From assembly GCF_026262505.1 (NCBI RefSeq), contig NC_067208.1, positions 5,217,962 to 5,281,961 on the forward strand: 64,000 nucleotides of DNA. The letters run 5' to 3'. Under the pieces are notes generated by a model. That model made no database searches and was not told the origin of the DNA. It worked only from the letters and a program-made list of their open reading frames with translations. Made by a program: the position numbers and the translations under genes. Position 1 is the first letter of the stretch. The number at the start of each line of letters is the position of its first letter. Source of the stretch: Trichomonas vaginalis G3 (lineage: Eukaryota; Parabasalia; Trichomonadida; Trichomonadidae). Of this stretch, positions 60,683 through 64,000 are shown piece by piece.

Positions 60683-61684
60683 GAAGAGAAAGTTTTTGAT
60701 CTTTCACAATCTGCTGGTGATGTTTGGGAACTTTTTTATGGAACATCAACATCACCAAAACCAATCACTGGGAAGAATGTTCAAGCAACATCAACAGAAA
60801 ACGAGTGTTTCATTTTTAAAAGTATCTTCATTGAAATTACGACCAATAGTGCCATTTATTTTACGAATACAAGCAATAAATTTCTTAACTCATATTGTTC
60901 ATTTACTAACTGTAGCAGTAATACAAATGGTGGATCTATCTACTTTAACTGTAATAGTTCCATTGTCCAATACCGAACATGTGGCTACAAATCAAAAACA
61001 AACTCTGATTGGGGACATCATTCATATGTTCATTTAGTTTATAATTCAAATAATAAAAATCATCTTTATGAAAGTTCTTTTTATGAATGCGGAAATTTAG
61101 AAAAATCTTATACAAATTATCTTTGGTATGGAAATATTGAAGTTAAATCAATCAACACAAGTTTCTGTGAAGCAGACTATGACTCAGGAATAATTCTATA
61201 TGTTCCAACAAGTCTAAGTAATGTAACATATTCATCATTTTGTAACACAACATCAAATAATTTAATTTTAAATTTAATTTATGGTAACTATAATTTTAAT
61301 TTTTGTAATGTTTTGAATAATGAACACAAAAAATCTGATTATGGAACATTCTATGCATTTGGATCAACTGTTCTTATTGAAAACTGTTCATTTCTTGGAA
61401 ACACAGGACCAGGAGTAGAATTTTATCAATGGGGTTCTGGTTCAATTACAGTTAAAGATTCTTTCTGTGACAGAATAATAGATAAAACATATCAATCAGT
61501 TAGAACAAATAATGTTCAAAATATATATTCTATTCATAATCTTTCACACTTTTCATCATATCTGTGTGAAGCAGAGTTTCCTATTTTAGTTTTAATGATA
61601 AAGAAGAATATTATCACAAAATATGAAATTGTTTATCATTATTCATATCATTTCATTATTTCTCTTTGTATTGTTTTAATATAA
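60683..61684 (+). pseudogene. Beta-helix surface protein, copy 2, lacking a start
   Basis: An open frame of 333 codons begins directly behind the right TTAA of the transposon and contains no ATG before the NNEHKKS segment at ~61316. It reads DLSQSAGDVWELFYGT, SAIYFTNTSNKFLNSYCSFT, SSNTNGGSIYFNCNS, YLWYGNIEVKSINTSFCEAD, ENCSFLGNTGPGVEFYQWGS and ends with a hydrophobic tail, all parallel to copy 1. The rest of the frame is undamaged. Either the transposon cut off the 5' part, or it inserted right at the border of a start-less cassette. Confidence 0.75.
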
Positions 61685-61969
61685 ATAAATTTTTTGACAA
61701 TCAATCAAATTTCAATATTCACTTGTGAATTGTTCCGTTAAAAACTTATAATTTGAATCAAAATTGAATGTTAAAAAAATATTCACGGTTATTCTTTTGT
61801 GTTATACAATGAAGTTTGTGAATACAGCAATTTAACTCGTCAATATTAGTTGTATCGCGTTTCTTCTTCAGAGTTGATGCATTTTTCTTTCTTATCCGAA
61901 ACTGATAGCTTGCATTTATTTTGATTAAACTATTATGAGTTTAGGTGTTTATTAAACTTATTCTTAGTA

Positions 61970-62940
61970 CTTTATGTCAGAGACACAGACGAACTCGAAA
62001 ATTCACAAGATGTGCGGAACTCTTTCAAGAGGTTTTCCGGAGAACATTCTGAGGAGTTGCTTAGCCTCCTGGGTGACTTCAGAGGTGAGTGGATAGCGAT
62101 GATATGGAATTGTGGCATCAGAGAGCAAATTGAGGCAGTAGATAGAAAGAACTGGAAGTTCCTTAAGCAATGAAGAGTTGAAGAACATTTCTGCATCACC
62201 TTGGTATGGGAAAATGTTCTTCTCTTCGCCAACTCGGACCGATGTCCATCAGTGGTTTGTTTTACGAGCAGAATAGACGAGGTACCTGTGATCTATGATG
62301 ATGTGGCGGATGAGACGAATATATGATGTTAGGATGTGGTGGTCATTGTCGACAACAAGTGGTGTAAGTGGAGCAACGTAGATTGGAGTGACTATGTCGC
62401 GACCGGTTGGACCAAGTAATTATGGATTCAAACTGTGAATGCCTTCAAGGATGAGGAATGTGTTGCCTGGAAGTGTCTGTTTCTCTGTTTCGATGTTGAT
62501 GCCCTTGTCTTGCTTGAAATCGTACTTGCGGCGAAGAATTGTTTCCCATTTAAGTAACGTGTGGACATTATAAGCAAGAACATAAACATTGATGGCACAA
62601 ATGCACTAGAAGTCGTTCTTGCCATCTGGGCCCTTTGGTGTCTTCTTGCGATCGACAAAATAATAGTTCATTTCAATAACAATAGAATAGTAACAGACAA
62701 CACGAAGAGCAATGGAAAGACGCTTCACAAATGTTGTCTTGTTTGATGATGATGATTGACAGGCAATTGTAACAACACACTCACTTGGGAATTCTTCAAC
62801 AACTTTCTATGCAATACGTGAAAGCTTGTACTGGTGAAGAATATTCACAAACAAACTTCAAGTCATAAACTTTGCACTCAAAGATGGCTTCATTAAATTT
62901 TGGAACTGTATCGACTAAGATAAGTTTGGAATACTGTGCG
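61970..62940 (-). pseudogene. Uridine-kinase-like pseudogene, longer copy
   Basis: The decayed frame keeps most of a uridine-kinase/PRK-type protein: degenerate P-loop VTIACQSSSSNKTTFVKRLS, MNYYFVDRKKTPKGPDGKND, LLKWETILRRKYDFKQDKGI, LPGNTFLILEGIHSLNP, PIYVAPLTPLVVDNDHH, RLIRHIIIDHRY, GEEKNIFPYQGDAEMFFNSS and EVTQEAKQLLRMFSGKPLER. At least four in-frame stops or shifts are visible (for example after SLNP and after RKTNH). The parent enzyme would phosphorylate uridine; in trichomonads and plants such kinases are often fused to a threonyl-tRNA-synthetase-like N domain, a possibility suggested by the upstream LVDTVPKFNEAIF part. Dead. Confidence 0.8.
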
Positions 62941-63423
62941 TATCATTATTCATGAAGTTAAAATGGATTCTACAATCTGCATTAAATTATGTAAATTATG
63001 AAAGAAAAAATATCAATTAATAAGAAAATAAATAATAAATAAAATCTCTGTTTCTGAGATAGAAATAAATTTTGATTTCTTATGAATGAATTAAAGAGAT
63101 GAATATGATATATATCATTGGATATATCATGTGTTATGAGAAAAAAATAAATTGTTAATTTCGTAATTTGAACAAATATCAAAATTAATTTCGTCTTTTT
63201 TCAATCAACTATTAGTTTGATAGATTGGAAATATGATGTGGAATTGAATGATATCTGGAAATGTTTGTCATTGAGTCTTGTGAACTTGAAATACTTAGAT
63301 TGTGATGGTTATAAGACTTTGAAACTTTCAATCTTTGGAGAATAGTTTGTTTTGAAGTAAGGAAACACAGATGGTGATGAATTTGGTAAATTCAAATGGT
63401 CCAAAGAGTAATGGTGTCAATTT
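62941..63423. other. Unique segment inside duplicated block 2
   Basis: No counterpart of the RPA2 remnant of copy 1 is found here. A short plus-strand stretch near 63225-63345 reads like one leucine-rich repeat (SLVNLKYLDCDGYKTLKLSI), a possible scrap of a BspA-type gene; support is thin. Confidence 0.35.
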
Positions 63424-64000
63424 AACCTTGAACAAGATGTTTAAGTATATCTGCAGCAATGTATGATTATAAAAAAGTTGTGTTCTTACGGAGATTCTGA
63501 ATGAAAAAAATTAATGGTTCTGTTATTGGATCATATGAAAGAGAAAAAAGGAATGTTTTAAATACAATGTTAAACATGTATTAGAATTTGTTGTAAATTA
63601 TGTATTTTTTGGTGAGATCTAGAAGAAATAATTACATTTGTTGAATTTTCGTATTATAAAATTAGTTTAAGAGATGGTTTCAGAGAAAGATTTGTAATTG
63701 ATGGTGAATAGTTACATCAAATGAATATACAAAGAGATATAAAGTTGTTGGGTGTTAATTTATGAAAAGTTATGAAATATTGGTATCTATTTCAAGTAAC
63801 TTGTAAGAAATCATAAAGTTTGTATAATACTAATGGTGTTAGATATGTTAAAACGCAATCAAAGTATCTTGTTCTTGCAAGATATGATAATTGTGAATCT
63901 GATTCATATGGTGATACGATATACGCGATGCATTCTTTTATAAGTTCTTTCTTCAATTGATTTTTGATAATATTCAAATGCTGATGGTAATCGCAGTTCT
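63424..64000. repeat. Duplicated flank, copy 2 (runs off the window)
   Basis: Matches 56736-57330 nearly base for base to the window end. It shows that the duplication continues beyond 64000. Confidence 0.85.

Noticed and set aside
60696-61037. A separate 113-aa gene at the start of beta-helix copy 2
   Set aside because: It is an alternative frame over DNA whose other frame reads clearly as beta-helix protein.
1-64000. tRNA, rRNA or spliceosomal RNA genes
   Set aside because: I looked for tRNA T-loop and A/B-box patterns and rRNA-like blocks by eye and found none convincing. A tRNAscan/Infernal run would settle this.

Overview
The window looks like nuclear DNA of a trichomonad (parabasalid) protist, most likely Trichomonas or Tritrichomonas. 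It is AT-rich with intronless genes and very short predicted 5' leaders. Several leaders carry a TCA initiator-like sequence 5 to 12 nt before the ATG. The gene families (kinase-like/ankyrin proteins, CDC50, TBC, tetraspanin, Qb-SNARE, PA14-like and beta-helix surface proteins) and the dense, nested mobile elements fit that group. The assignment rests on family knowledge and style, not on a database match.

Layout. Positions 1-2000 hold the 5' part of a divergent kinase-like/ankyrin gene (minus strand, open to the window edge). Positions 2106-6505 are a fold-back element with ~255-bp arms that was split by a 3.4-kb terminal-inverted-repeat transposon (2367-5765, 8-bp target duplication). Positions 6681-7952 are an ankyrin pseudogene carrying a 518-bp MITE. 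Positions 8082-27230 are the ordinary host part: a PA14-like surface gene with an internal TAG, GS28-like SNARE, Ap4A phosphorylase, CDC50 subunit, an 823-aa unknown, ABC half-transporter, type I membrane protein, TBC RabGAP with tail anchor, tetraspanin, a start-less beta-helix ORF, and a kinase-like/ankyrin protein.

Positions 27857-52413 are a 24.6-kb Polinton/Maverick-class, virus-like element, treated as a fossil. It has 85-bp identical inner terminal repeats, which implies a young copy, and hairpin units at its tips. Recognisable parts are a double-jelly-roll-type major capsid candidate, a packaging ATPase, an integrase, an SF3 helicase region, a DNA adenine methyltransferase, a phage-like fiber/collar region, two KilA-N genes, an MSV199-like gene and many small genes. 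No protein-primed DNA polymerase was recognised. The copy looks broken, with roughly half a dozen interruptions. It also carries a 2-kb array of a 25-bp repeat. The element appears to sit inside a small TTAA-type transposon (27280-52530).

Positions 52535-64000 hold a decayed host gene and then a duplicated block (beta-helix gene, uridine-kinase-like pseudogene, and shared flank; an RPA2 remnant in copy 1 only). The two copies (from 54163 and from 60683) are separated by a 3.18-kb TTAA-type element (57500-60678).

Two things stand out. First, the TTAA element carries a coding-free array of at least ten hairpins (58040-59615). Outer stems differ but stay complementary while inner stems recur, and a related cluster lies in an unrelated transposon at 2995-3715. 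This suggests a large structured RNA or a DNA hairpin system. Second, inside the Polinton, the variable middle segment of each KilA-N gene is a palindrome-bearing cassette that also exists as loose non-coding copies nearby.
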